Below are positions 54,040 to 64,000 of a stretch of 64,000 bases of DNA, piece by piece. Where the stretch lies: the NCBI GenBank assembly GCA_015227615.1, contig JAALGZ010000025.1, positions 248,001 through 312,000 of the forward strand, read 5' to 3'. How positions within the stretch are numbered: the stretch's first letter is position 1; every line of letters starts with the position of its first letter. The notes beneath the pieces were generated by a model. It searched no databases, was not told the origin of the DNA, and saw nothing but the letters and a program-made list of their open reading frames with translations. A program made the position numbers and the translations under genes. Origin of the DNA: Labyrinthula sp. Ha. Lineage: Eukaryota > Sar > Bigyra > Labyrinthulida > Labyrinthulaceae.

Positions 54040-55370
54040 TTTTTAGGTTATTTAACTTGTTTGCACAGGTTTTCTTCCTTTTTTAACTATTGAAGAATAT
54101 TTTTTCATAATTTTTACTTCTTTTCTATTCAAAACTAATAAAAAATTGACCTTTTTTGAAAATTTAACACAGAAAAAGCTAAAAGTATGCTTAAAAACAT
54201 TATTGTCGTGTAATTTAAGTTCATTTCGCAGATTTCTTCTACTTTGACTCAAGTTTAGCTTTTCTCCTCTCAATCAAACGTGTTTTCTAGACTTTTCAGT
54301 TAAACGACATTTTCAACTAGTAGAAGACAGCTACTTTTGTAGCTTCAGCAAACAATTTGTTCTTCGTTTATGTTTGAAAACTACTTTTACTGTTCCTTGT
54401 ACCACCTTTTTGTTCACAAAAGGAAATTTTTGTGAAATTATTTGGTTTTGACTTTAGCCAGGAAGAGAAAATTTTGAGTTCATTAATTTCTCGAAAAAAA
54501 CACCGGTAAGTATCGTTAGTACCACTACTCATCGCGCAGTTCGTTAATTTGACAATTTTCCCATTTAACGACAAGATTCTAATTTTGTTTGCCGTTAATA
54601 ACGAAAAGAAAAGTTTTCGGTAAATTACCGTTAACTATCCTTAATCATGATACGATAAAAAACCGTAGTAACAACTGGACAGATACATTTCGTAGTGTTC
54701 CGGAAACTCTCAAATACGTGATACCCTACGAAAAACTCTCCAGTATTAAAAAATTTGTGTTTCGACAAAGTGGCTTCCGTCAAGAACAAATGCACAAGCT
54801 AAATAGCGCTATGAAATTAATAGTTAAGATGGGAATAATGTACTACCTCTGCAAAACCGCCCCTGCTTTTATCTTAAGGAACGATACCGGTTCGCCGCTG
54901 ACTAGGCAAGCTTCCTGTCATACGCTCCTAATGTCACTAAACTAAATTGGCTATCGGAATTTCGGGACACTAATAGTATGATCACGATACTATTCTCGTT
55001 GCACTCGTTCATCGCATTTGATCTCCCAAAATAGTGATTTCCCAAAATTTACGAATAATAAAATCAAAATTAACAAATCACGCAAAAAATCAAGAAAGAG
55101 ATTGAGATATTCTCAGACGTCATATCCAGCCCTCCATTTATCAAATTAACTGTTCCAAGTTCCTTTGTTGGTCTTATTGAGATGTCCTGCGCCAGTTTTT
55201 TACTTCTGCTGTCGCTCACCGTTATGTTTTACAAGATAATCGTGGTTTATGAAGAGATCCAGTTGAACTACTTCCAGTTAGCCATCCAAGAAGCAGATTA
55301 AGCTAGGAGTTATTTTAATTGTACGCGAGAGGTGTATCGAGCGATGAATTAAACTGTCTTCAACCATGTT
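54040..55370. other. Intergenic with one uncertain open frame
   Basis: A 118-codon open frame at 54589-54945 (+) lacks an early ATG. It reads like protein (NWTDTFRSVPETLKYVIPYE, then CKTAPAFILRNDTGSPLTRQ) but matches nothing I know. It may be another relic in this transposon-rich stretch. The rest is AT-rich and featureless. Confidence 0.35.
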
Positions 55371-55399
55371 CCTGTCTTATTGAAGTATATTTTTCCCTT

Positions 55400-58300
55400 T
55401 TTAGTTATTCATAGTTGTGGATGGGGATATAAGGTTCACGGTTTTAGGCTGGGAGGATATTTGTGGTGGGGATAGTTCGTTCTCTCCGGGTGGTAGCGGG
55501 TGAAGGGGAGGACAGGGCTCATATTGCTCTAGTTCTTTTCATATATGTTCCAGAGGCACGTTAAGGTTTTCAGCTGGAATAGAGTTTTGTGAGATGAGGC
55601 GTGCTTCGAGTTTTCTTGAGGGCTCCGTCTGTTCTGTATTCGTTTCTGCAGTTCTGCACGTTTCTAGCCAGCTGCTTTGTTTTTCTTTTAATATTTTTAG
55701 AATGTTTATGTCTCCAGCTTTGAGGATGTTAGCCTTCTTTATGTGTTCAAGTGGTTGTCTTAGATTAGGTCGAAGAAGGGCGCGCTTTATATTACTGGTT
55801 AGTTTGTTCAAGGCTTTGGATGTATCTTTGTTTTACAGGTTCCAGAATTCGCGGCCATATTGGATTTTTGAGACCACGAGTGTTTTCACTATATTCTTCT
55901 TTCTTCTGACAGTTAGCATATTATTCCTCAGTATCGGTTGCAGTTTGTGGAGAGTTTCCTGTGCAGCGCGTATTCTAGCGAATGGGTTAACGTGGATTTC
56001 AAGTGTTGCTGTTTTATCCACTCCAAGGTATCTAAAGGTTTTTACCCCTTTGATGGTTTCAAGGTTGGTTTCCAGCTCTTCTTCTACTGGGATGTTGTTA
56101 AAGAGGAATTTTAGCTCAGCTACGGCAACTGCTGTAGTGCCCTTTCTACTTCGAACTAACGCGGTTCCCGGTCCAAGACACTGTGCTTTGTGTCCTACAA
56201 GGGCATCTTTTGATGGGAAGTTTCTGGAAACAAGAGGTGCAGGTGTGTTTATTGATCAGTAGTTGGATTGCAGTGTCCGAAAGCTTATCTTTGGGCTTTC
56301 TTCTTCTGATTATTCCCATGAGTTGAGTTTTCTGTATATTTATTTTTAGGCCAGACAATTGTGAAAGTTTTTCTGTATATTGAACAAAGTATTTCAAGAT
56401 GTTTCTATCTCTGCTCCAGATACAAAGGTCGTCGGCAAATCCAAGAATGTTTTTAAAAGAGAATTCTGCTTCTGGAAAGTTCAAGTTTATTTTCTTTATT
56501 ATCCTTCGAAGCAGAGATTCCAGAGCAAGTACAAATAACGTGGGGCTTAGTGAATCCCCTTGCAACACACCTTTGTTTATTTTTACTCTGTCACTTATGT
56601 GTTTTCCTATCTTCACTTGAACTGCGGCATATTTGTATAGGTAAAGAATTATATTAACAAAGTTTTCAAGAACTTTTCTCTCTTTTAAGCTAAGTTCAAG
56701 GAAAGGATGTTTACAAGAGTCGAAAGCTTTTTTGAAGTCTATGAAGAGACAAAGTATCTTCGTGGTTTCTATTTGACTGTGTTTGCAGCGGTTCATAGGA
56801 AGTTAGATTTTTGGTCTAGTTCCTGTATTCTCTCGAAATTCAGACTGGTAGTTTCCTACTGTACTTTCCAGGGTATTCTTTAGTCTGTTGCTTATTATTT
56901 TAGTGATTAGTTTGTACGAAGTGTTAAGCAAGGATGTCGGCCTATAGTTGGAGGGAAGTTGATGGTTCCCTTTTTTGTATAGAAATATGATGCTCCCAGT
57001 AGAAAGAGGTGCAATTTCATCTTTGTTCAGGCCACTTGGATCTAAAAATAATTCTTCTGCAAGTTGCTGCAGGTATTTCAATACTATTTTGCTATTTTTT
57101 AGGATTTTGTTTGTGATTCCATCAGGTCCAGGTACTTTATAGTTCTTTAGCGTTCTTGTTGTTTCTTCGAGTTCTTCTAACTTCGGGGGAGATATATTGG
57201 TATCTTTAGCTTTGGCTTCAGGGATATCTAGTTCAGTGTCTATGATGTTTTCTTCTCTGCTTTTTTATGCGAGTTCAAGATATTCTTGGAATATTTTTGC
57301 TCGTTTTTTATCGTTTAGGTACTTTCCATCTTCCATGGTAATGGTGCGTCGAGGTTTCCGCTTCTTCCCTACTACCCTTTCCGCTTGTTTAAAAGCTTCA
57401 TGGATATCATTCTTTGCCACAGCTGTATCAATTCTTCTTACTTGAAGGTCCAACCAGGTTTTGTAGTCGTTCAAGGTACTTTTTCTTATGATTTTCTTTA
57501 GTATTTTAGATTCATTTTCAGTTAGAGTTTTCCATAGTCTTCTTCTTGTTTCAAACAGAGTTTCTGTTCTATCTGAAGATGTTCTGTAAAGTCTTTCGTG
57601 AGCTACCAGTGGGATGCAATTATCAACGGCTTTCTTTATTGTTGACTTGAATGTTTGAAAGTTTAGTCTTTGTTGTTTTTCGGGGTTGCTGGATGGTGGG
57701 AGTTCTAATATTTCTTCTTCGAAGCCTTTTCATATTTCTTCGTTTAGCTTCCATCGGTTTGCGTCAATTTTAAAAAACTATTTATAGTTTCGATGCGTCT
57801 TTGGGTTTTGGTTGGAATGTTTATTGAACTTTTTTGAGACTAGTGCTTCAATTGGTTGATGATCAAACTCTGTTCTATTGTGGATCTTCTCTTCTAGTTT
57901 TCTTTTTATCCGAATTTTTCGGAATAGTGGGGTGCTGCCTTTACACGCTATGATGAAATCTATTTCTGAGTGTTTTTGATTATTCTTGTGTTTTGAATAG
58001 TATGTTACATGACTATTTGTATTCTTTGCACCAGTATCGAAGTATGAGTTGACGATGGCCAGATTGTACTTGTTCAGAAAGTCCAGAACTATTTTCTTGT
58101 TCCTGTTAGTTCTTGTCGTGTATCCATATTTACCGTTGAATGTCACTTCGTTGTGTCATATTTGAGCGTTCCAGTCACCTAGGATCATTATGAGGTCTTT
58201 TTCCTTTTCAGTGAGATCGCTTTCTGGAGTCTTGTTAGAAACTGGCTATATTCTTTTGCTGTTTTTCCTGCGTGTGGTGTATAGATATTGATGAAATAAT

Positions 58301-58600
58301 AGCTTTTAGAGTTAAGTTTAGTTTTAACACCCAAAATTCTATCCTCATCAATTTTTTTTCTGCTTCTTTGTCCATGTTCCTGTTGAAGTATGTTGCTAAA
58401 ATATTGATTTTCTTTTTTTCTGTGTCTTTATTCTTAGAGATATCTGTTGTAAACCAGTTTAGTCTAGAGAAGCTAGCTATTTCAAGGTATTCCACTCCTT
58501 TGCTACCAACTTCCTGTATTGCAAGGACGTTTGTATTGTCAGTTAGGGCATATTCCTCGATAGACCTGAGCTTCTAGCAGGTTAGACGATAACATTCACA
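55400..58600 (-). mobile_element. Degenerate LINE (APE endonuclease plus reverse transcriptase)
   Basis: Minus-strand pieces appear in LINE order. The APE-type endonuclease start is at about 58235-58590 (TDNTNVLAIQEVG, then EYLEIASFSRLNW). The endonuclease end is at 57778-58146 (NLAIVNSYFDT, SEIDFIIA, FDHQPIEAL). A linker lies at 57265-57474. Reverse transcriptase is at 56803-57081 (SNYRPTSLLNTSYKLITKII) and 56146-56796 (FIDFKKAFDS, GVLQGDSLSPTLFVLALES, catalytic FADD). The C-terminal region is at about 55408-56021 (NIVKTLVVSKIQYG). Frames are interrupted by several stops and shifts, so it is inactive. At about 3.2 kb with endonuclease and RT only, RTE-like elements are the nearest size match, but the clade is not settled. 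No poly(A) tail or target duplication was identified. Confidence 0.82.
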
Positions 58601-58941
58601 GAAACAATCAAAATTGCTCTGTAATCTTGTGCTTCATTGACATATGACTGTCTTTCGACTGCCAAAGTGTTGCCAGTACTCAAAAAAAATCTTTGTTTTC
58701 ATTTTTTCTCCCAAAAAGGTTAATACTAGATATATACTCAATATGAGAGAATGTATATTATTTGCTTTGCGTTCTTTTCTTTTATTGTGAGGTGGGTCAA
58801 TTTTCAACGAATCATATTCTGTGAGGAGAATGTCATCCGGCAATAGAAATCACGATACTGCATTTCCCAACAATATACGGAAAGTGTACTTTTCCGTTTA
58901 ATAACTTAAACCTGTTAACTAAACAGAAACAATAAACTCAG
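58601..58941. other. Spacer between LINE relic and DUF1295 gene
   Basis: About 340 bases. It contains the presumed promoter of the downstream plus-strand gene. No other feature was recognised. Confidence 0.5.
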
Positions 58942-60004
58942 ATGTCAGATCTTACGGAAATCATCACTATAGTTGTGATAACTGGATTAGTTGCGGTATA
59001 ATTTTTCATATGTCTTATTTTCTCAGCTCTTTGCCTTCCTCGGAAAAGGGCAAGCCGATCCTTTCCTTGCAGACGCAGCAGATGAGGATGGAAAATACTT
59101 GATTCTTTACACCACCGGTGAAATTGCCCTACTCATACAAGTTCTTGTCTACATCCCTTCATTCATCTATCAAACAGAGAAATTCTATGATTTCACGGGA
59201 AGCATTACATACATAACCTGTACAATATACTCCCTTCTTGCGGGGGCACGATCCGCTGCAATTGCTGTAAACAGTGATTCTACTGTAATTAAGTTATTTT
59301 CTTTTAATGTTTAGTTTGAATTTGGAGTTAAAGCAATCATAGCATCAACATGTACTTTATTGTGGTGTACAAGACTAGGTTATTTCCTGTTTAAAAGGGT
59401 TTTAAGAGTTGGAGAAGATTCACGATTTGATGCTTACAAACCAAACCCACTTTCGTTTCTTCGAGTTTGGGCGCTTCAGGGACTGTGGGTATTTCTTACT
59501 GCATACTGTGTTTTTATTCTTAATGCTGAGCAGAATCAAGATGTTTCTTCATTCTCTGATTTAGCAGTTTTGGATATTCTAGGTCTTGCAATTTGGGTTT
59601 TTGGATTTGGTGTTGAAGTAATTGCAGACTCACAAAAAGGTTCTTGGAGGGAAAGTAAGAATAAAAAGTATCCTTTTATAGATTATGGTCTTTGGTACTA
59701 CTCTAGACATCCTAATTACTTTGGAGAGATGACTCTTTGGTGGGGGATTTTCATCCTTACCCTGGAGAGCTTGAGAGAGACGCAATTTGCAGCTTTGTTT
59801 TCACCAATTTTTGTCTTTGTGCTGATTAATTACGCGAGTGGAGTTCCAATTTTAGAAAAACGTGCGGATGAGAAGTTTGGACATTTAGATGAATACTGGG
59901 AGTACAAGAGAACAACGAGTTCTTTGGTACCTTTGCCTAGAGGAATTTGTGGAGCTAAAGATGCAGCTCCTCAAGAATTAAAAAAGAAAGATGAAGAAGC
60001 TTAA
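58942..60004 (+). CDS. DUF1295 / steroid 5-alpha-reductase-like membrane protein, three exons
   Basis: Exons 58942-58995, 59027-59284 and 59315-60004. The introns are 31 nt (58996-59026) and 30 nt (59285-59314), GT...AG and phase 0. The product is about 333 residues starting MSDLTEIITIVVITG. Several hydrophobic helices precede the C-terminal signature region: GFGVEVIADSQKGSWRESKN, YGLWYYSRHPNYFGEMTLWW, ASGVPILEKRADEKFG and a terminal LVPLPRG. The RHPNYFGE block is the conserved NADPH-site style motif shared by DUF1295, 5-alpha-reductases and isoprenylcysteine methyltransferase-like proteins. The family acts in ER-type membranes on lipids or sterols; the exact substrate is unknown. The next gene starts 72 bases downstream on the same strand. 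Reconstruction across both introns restores one continuous frame, which supports the splice calls. Confidence 0.88.
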
Positions 60005-60076
60005 ATTTTGTGTTGTAAGTTTTTGTTTAGCTATAAGTAACGCTTAAACGGTAGATTAAGTTTCGAAACAAGGAAA

Positions 60077-61105
60077 ATGAGTGTTCAAAAACATAAATCG
60101 ATTTCCAATTTGGATCTAGGAGTGAAAAAAAGTGTGACTGCAAAGATTTGGCAAGAAAGTGAAATGAAAAGTCATAGAAATTCCTTAAAGATAATTTCAT
60201 CTCCTGTAAAGAAAGAACTTGATCAGCATGAGAAGTATCATCGAAGAGCTTCCGTGATGTTGCAATTTGGACAAAGAAACAAAGAAGCAAGTTTAAAACT
60301 TGGTTTAAAAAAGATTAAAAAAGAAAATGCTAATTTAGTGAACAGATTAAAATCTTTAGAAGGTACAAATAAACAAGAAAAGAAAAAGGAGAAAATTAGA
60401 GCACGATACTTGAAAAACAAAAGCAAATTTCAAAAACAAGTAAAGGTTTTACAAAAAAAAGGTTTGCTTAATGAAAATAGAAGAATTTACAGACGAATTA
60501 CAGATGCCAAAGGTAGTTTAACAAAGAGAAAAGAACATTTCAAACAGTTTAAACAACATGAAAAAGCAAAGAGAAACATGTGCAGACTTCAAGTACCCAA
60601 TTTTTCCTCAATTCAATCCAAATCTAGCGTTGGGAGTAAAAAAGTAAAGTCAATAAGACGAAAATCTGTCTCAGATGTAAAGCAAACAACTTCATTTTCC
60701 TTTCATGAAGACAGTAAAGTATTAAAGAGTGAACTACCACAAGATAGAGGGCAAATGACTCAGGGATTTGGAATCTTTAGACTAAAAGATGCAGAAACAG
60801 GGCAACATATTAATAAAAAGATTATGCTCACTGTTTTTAATAGAAGACATAATAAAACAATCTTAATTGAAGCGAAAAGTTTTGATGAAAAGGATTTTCT
60901 TCGGTTTTTAGAAGTACAGTATAAAAATGTGAAACAAGTTGTTTTGAATAAAATAGAAGTTTGGGAAAAATTCAATGCTCTTGAAGAATTGAAAGTAGAT
61001 CATGAAGTTTTTCCAGTGAAGTTGAATTTAGCTTTGATAGATCTTGTTAAAGAAAACATTTGTTTCTTAGGTCCAGAAAATAAGTTGATTTGGATGTTTG
61101 CTTGA
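60077..61105 (+). CDS. Basic coiled-coil protein, CFAP97/hemingway-like N-terminal motif
   Basis: 342 residues from ATG (MSVQKHKSISNLD...). The first 190 residues are very basic and helical. They contain EKYHRRASVM...LGLKKIKKENANLVNRLKSLEG (about residues 54-94), which resembles the CFAP97/hemingway pattern of a helix with a KKIxxENxxLLxRI core. That family is linked to cilia and sperm axonemes. After a Ser/Lys-rich linker, the C-terminal 120 residues (from QGFGIFRLKDAETGQ) form a predicted alpha/beta domain with alternating strands that I do not recognise. The gene converges on RPL35, with 13 bases between the two stop codons, so the 3' UTRs must overlap. The family assignment is tentative; a generic coiled-coil protein is the alternative. 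Confidence 0.6.
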   Translation: MSVQKHKSISNLDLGVKKSVTAKIWQESEMKSHRNSLKIISSPVKKELDQHEKYHRRASVMLQFGQRNKEASLKLGLKKIKKENANLVNRLKSLEGTNKQEKKKEKIRARYLKNKSKFQKQVKVLQKKGLLNENRRIYRRITDAKGSLTKRKEHFKQFKQHEKAKRNMCRLQVPNFSSIQSKSSVGSKKVKSIRRKSVSDVKQTTSFSFHEDSKVLKSELPQDRGQMTQGFGIFRLKDAETGQHINKKIMLTVFNRRHNKTILIEAKSFDEKDFLRFLEVQYKNVKQVVLNKIEVWEKFNALEELKVDHEVFPVKLNLALIDLVKENICFLGPENKLIWMFA

Positions 61106-61118
61106 TATGTGATTCTTC

Positions 61119-61573
61119 TTAAGCCTTAACAGCGAAGATTCTCATAGGAAAATTCATTTCTTTAACCATCTTTTTATGAGAAACACGAAGTCTATAAGCT
61201 TTTACTTTCTCATTTGGATTTCCACTTGAACAAAGCTTGTATTTCTCGTTTGTCTTAAGTCTTTGTCTTACTCTCTTGGTTAACTTAGGTCTAAGTTTTT
61301 TTGGAAGATACTTCTTTCCTTCATAACTAGCCAAAACTTCTGCTTTTTCCTTCTGGTGAATAATTGTATTACATCTTGCTATGGCTTTACGAACAACTTT
61401 AATTTGAGATAACTTAGCAGGTGCTCCTCCAGTAACCTTTGCAACACGAAGCTAGAAATTAAGAGAAACACATGAAATACTTCTACAAGCTCTTGTTTTA
61501 GTTCTTCAAGCTGTTTTTCAAGCTCTTCTTTGGTTTTTGTTCGCATTTCATGTGCTTTAATTTGACTAACCAT
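61119..61573 (-). CDS. RPL35: 60S ribosomal protein L35 (uL29), two exons
   Basis: Exon 1 is 61481-61573 (31 codons) and exon 2 is 61119-61451. The intron is 29 nt (61452-61480), GT...AG and phase 0. The spliced 141-residue protein reads MVSQIKAHEMRTKTKEELEK and, across the junction, QELVE-LRVAKVTGGAPAKLS, then VVRKAIARCNTIIHQ and a C-terminal FAVKA end, matching eukaryotic L35 throughout (human: LRVAKVTGGAASKLS, VVRKSIARVLTVI, YAVKA). It binds near the peptide exit tunnel of the large subunit. It is longer than the usual roughly 123 residues, with the extra length mainly between the RLK-NE segment and the C-terminus (KYKLCSSGNPNEKVKAYRL). The gene is certain and the intron is required to keep the frame. 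Confidence 0.97.
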
Positions 61574-63300
61574 TTTATTTTATTTTCTGATCACCAACAA
61601 TTTATCTTTTTCTTAGACCAATGAAATTAAGAGAACCATCCAATCAAAAGATACTTGAAAATTAAAATGTGATGACGTGGCGTCTAGTTGTTTTTAGAGA
61701 AAAGAGGTTCTCATTTTTATCTTGCAGTATTGAAATAAAATAAAAGAACAAATATTCTAATCATATAATAGATAATAAATATATTAGTTATCTAAATTGT
61801 TTATAGTTTTTGCGTTTATATACAGATGCTTAATAGGATGATGCACAATGTTCTCACTTTCGTTTTGAGACGAGGATTTAGAGGAAAAGGTTTACTTTGA
61901 GTTGGATTTACTGTAATTGACAAACAGATTCAATTTAAAAAAGAGAACTAAGAGCTAGTTAAAAAAATTAGTTAGATTTTTCAATAAAAATATTAAAACA
62001 ACAAGAACGTCATACTGCAAAAGTGCAGTTTGATTCCAATCATCTTAGCTGAGTCTGACTGCTGCAAGTCAAGAAAAGGGTTTCGAAAAATGGAGCATCT
62101 GGGATAAAACGGCAAGAAGAAATTTTGCCGGTATATCGATGAAATATAATAATGAGTAAGAATTAAATCGCTAAACTAATTCATTGGCTATATTTTAAGA
62201 AGAAGAAATTATATAATCTTCCTTTTCTCACGGAGGTTAAAATTTAGTACAATATAGACACATTGCTCTCAATTTTGATAAATAGGTACACATTATTAAA
62301 AGGACTTTGATAATAGTTTAAAGCTCTCTAGGATTCACATACAGTGTAAGAAAATTTTGTTTCTTTAATACGTCTTCAATGGAAGCGCCGTGTGTAAATT
62401 ATCCTTTCGGAACCTGATAATCTGAAAGAGTTGCACCTCTACAGCTGGATTAATACAAATAATTAGGTGTGACGTTTTCAACACACTTACTGCAGCATTA
62501 ATAACTTTTTCATAAGATAACTATGTAGAGTTAAGAAAATACTAGAACCACAAATATATACGACCTCGAGGCCTGCTTACTAATAGCTTTGTCAAAATAC
62601 CAAGATATAGAAATCTATGCATTAAGTATAGCTGAATTTGAGTCGGAAACTAATTTCCAGTTTCTCTTCTCTACTAGGTGATATTTTCCAAATGTTGAAT
62701 TTAATGGCCCTCTCCAAACCGAAGGAATTTCTAGAGTCTCAAGTTACATTGAGCAGTTAGAGACATTCAACGTAAATATGGAACCTAAGAATATGCTTAG
62801 TGCAGAACCATTTTTCTTCTTGAGATATATCCAAATTTATGAGAAAATATCTTGGCTTCTTAATTTGACTCTATTCTACACAATATAAAACCAGTTTATT
62901 TGCCTTGGTATGTCAAAAATTTTCACGATTATTTAGCTCGTTTGACTGGGGCCATATCTCATTTGGGAAATGTACTTGACTCTTTTAGTAGCATATGGTA
63001 GAGCCTGTGCAGTGATACTCAAATGGGAATTTGTATACTTAGCGGTTCAACCAATCTGTGTGAATTTTGCCGAGGACACTAGAATGGGAGAAAAAACTAT
63101 CGATCGACTGTCAAGAGTGGAATACCCCAAAAGTTCCCGGGGTCGCCCGTAAATTGCTAAAAATAAACTAATTTTTTTAACAAACTGGACCTTTTTCTCA
63201 AGAGTTATATAGATCAAAAGGTTAAATTTGGGCTAAACTTTTACACAGTAATATGTATTTATATGAAGAAAAGATAAAACTTATTTAAGGCCCTTAATTC
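61574..63300. other. Intergenic
   Basis: About 1.7 kb of AT-rich sequence upstream of RPL35. A short 60-codon frame at 62970-63152 (+) lies in a stretch that is richer in G+C than its surroundings (near 63040-63150) and may be a remnant of something mobile. No family recognised and no RNA gene seen. Confidence 0.45.
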
Positions 63301-64000
63301 TTATGCTGCTGCATCGCTATCCACATCCTGATCACAAGAATGAATTTCCTCAAGTGTCAACTCTTTTCTCTCTTCTTCTTCATTGTCTTACTCCATCTGT
63401 TCTTCCAGCTCTTCTTATTCGTTATCATCGAAACCTGGAATTTTCTTTTTCATAGCAACATAAATGTCTTGATCAATCAACTCATCATGATTCATCTTCC
63501 AAAAAAAACAAGCCTGTTAAAAGTTGCAGGCATCATCCTATTTCTCTTGTCCAAAAAATTAGCTCGCACTGGCTAAGCAATCATTCTACATTGCACAAAG
63601 TCACTGAAATAAAGCTCACATCTGCGTAACTACTCTTCATTGTGCTTTCTCTAGTCTTAGTAGCAAGCTTTGCAAGCATAGAATCATTGGGTGGAGTATT
63701 GGTACTCTCCTCATCAGAGTTCAGTTATAACCTAATTAGAACAGTGTGTGCACCTGCATCAAGATTATCTTCTTCTTTCCAGTGAAGTTTATAAACCCCA
63801 GTTTGAAAAGCACAAAACTCAGCTAAAATATCTGCATAATCTTCAAGAAACTGCAACATAACAGGATGATTGTCAACATCTCTTAAAAGATTTCCATCAA
63901 CGTTCTTACCTTGATCCAGGCTAAGCTTTCCTTTTTGACGAGAGATTGTGTAGCGGTTACAGACACTAAGAAACCTAACATATTTTGACAGAACTTTTCT
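63301..64000 (-). pseudogene. Decayed coding region at right edge, truncated by window
   Basis: Minus-strand frames read as protein but are interrupted. From the edge inwards they contain YVRFLSVCNRYTISRQKGKL, DVDNHPVMLQFLEDYADILA, NTPPNDSMLAKLATKTREST, then an ATG-led piece (MNHDELIDQDIYVAMKKKIP) and a Glu-rich tail ending VDSDAAA. I recognise no family. Several in-frame stops occur, and the ones inside the acidic tail stand where a glutamine codon would fit well. It could be a pseudogene or a relic transposon protein. The 5' part lies outside the window. Confidence 0.5.

Noticed and set aside
55594-56262. 222-codon plus-strand membrane protein
   Set aside because: It is the antisense of the LINE reverse transcriptase and C-terminal region, and its hydrophobicity is an artefact of antisense reading.
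4392-61573. Non-standard genetic code (stop codons read as glutamine)
   Set aside because: TAA ends RPL35, the DUF1295 gene and the prominin-like gene. TGA ends the kinase and ROCO genes, and TAG ends the 23247-23996 gene. Internal stops occur only in relic regions.
1-64000. tRNA, rRNA, snRNA genes or CRISPR arrays
   Set aside because: By-eye search for tRNA B-box words, U6 and U2 signature words and regularly spaced repeats found none. A tRNAscan or Infernal run would be decisive.

Overview
This is an AT-rich nuclear DNA window from a unicellular eukaryote. The evidence is spliceosomal introns, a cytosolic ribosomal protein (eL35/uL29), an Akt-like kinase, a ROCO GTPase, a prominin-like protein, and eukaryotic retrotransposons, LINE and hAT remains. 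TAA, TAG and TGA all end genes, so the code is standard. All eleven introns I could place are 28-31 nt long. A gene resembling the CFAP97/hemingway ciliary family hints at a flagellated protist. I cannot name the species.

Layout. 1-4.4 kb: no convincing gene. 4.4-13.4 kb: PH-AGC kinase (+), then on the minus strand a spliced prominin-like five-pass membrane protein, an acidic orphan and a double alpha/beta-hydrolase ectoenzyme. 16.2-25.5 kb: on the plus strand, two members of an unrecognised LRR-like paralogue family, a two-pass membrane orphan and an FKBP8-like tail-anchored protein. 26.1-27.0 kb: a HAD-family protein (-). 27.2-35.2 kb: a young, whole-looking Ty3/gypsy chromovirus with near-identical LTRs and a CTAG target duplication. 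35.2-44.0 kb: an AT-rich desert. 44.1-46.6 kb: a LRR-Roc-COR (ROCO) gene with seven exons (-). 47.4-58.6 kb: a graveyard holding a tyrosine-recombinase element, unidentified decayed frames, a hAT piece and a broken LINE. 58.9-61.6 kb: a compact block of DUF1295 reductase-like gene (+), CFAP97-like coiled-coil gene (+) and RPL35 (-). 63.3-64.0 kb: a decayed coding region running off the edge.

The best candidate for something undescribed is the chromovirus. Beyond protease, reverse transcriptase, RNase H, integrase and chromodomain, the same reading frame continues into a Myb/SANT-like module and a complete-looking MT-A70 adenine N6-methyltransferase (DPPW). All of this lies inside the LTRs and ends 14 bases before the polypurine tract. 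A retrotransposon with both a chromatin reader and an adenine-methylation writer is a plausible self-marking system. A second notable structure is the ROCO gene, where tiny phase-2 introns split the LRR region at the same point in every repeat, giving one repeat per exon.
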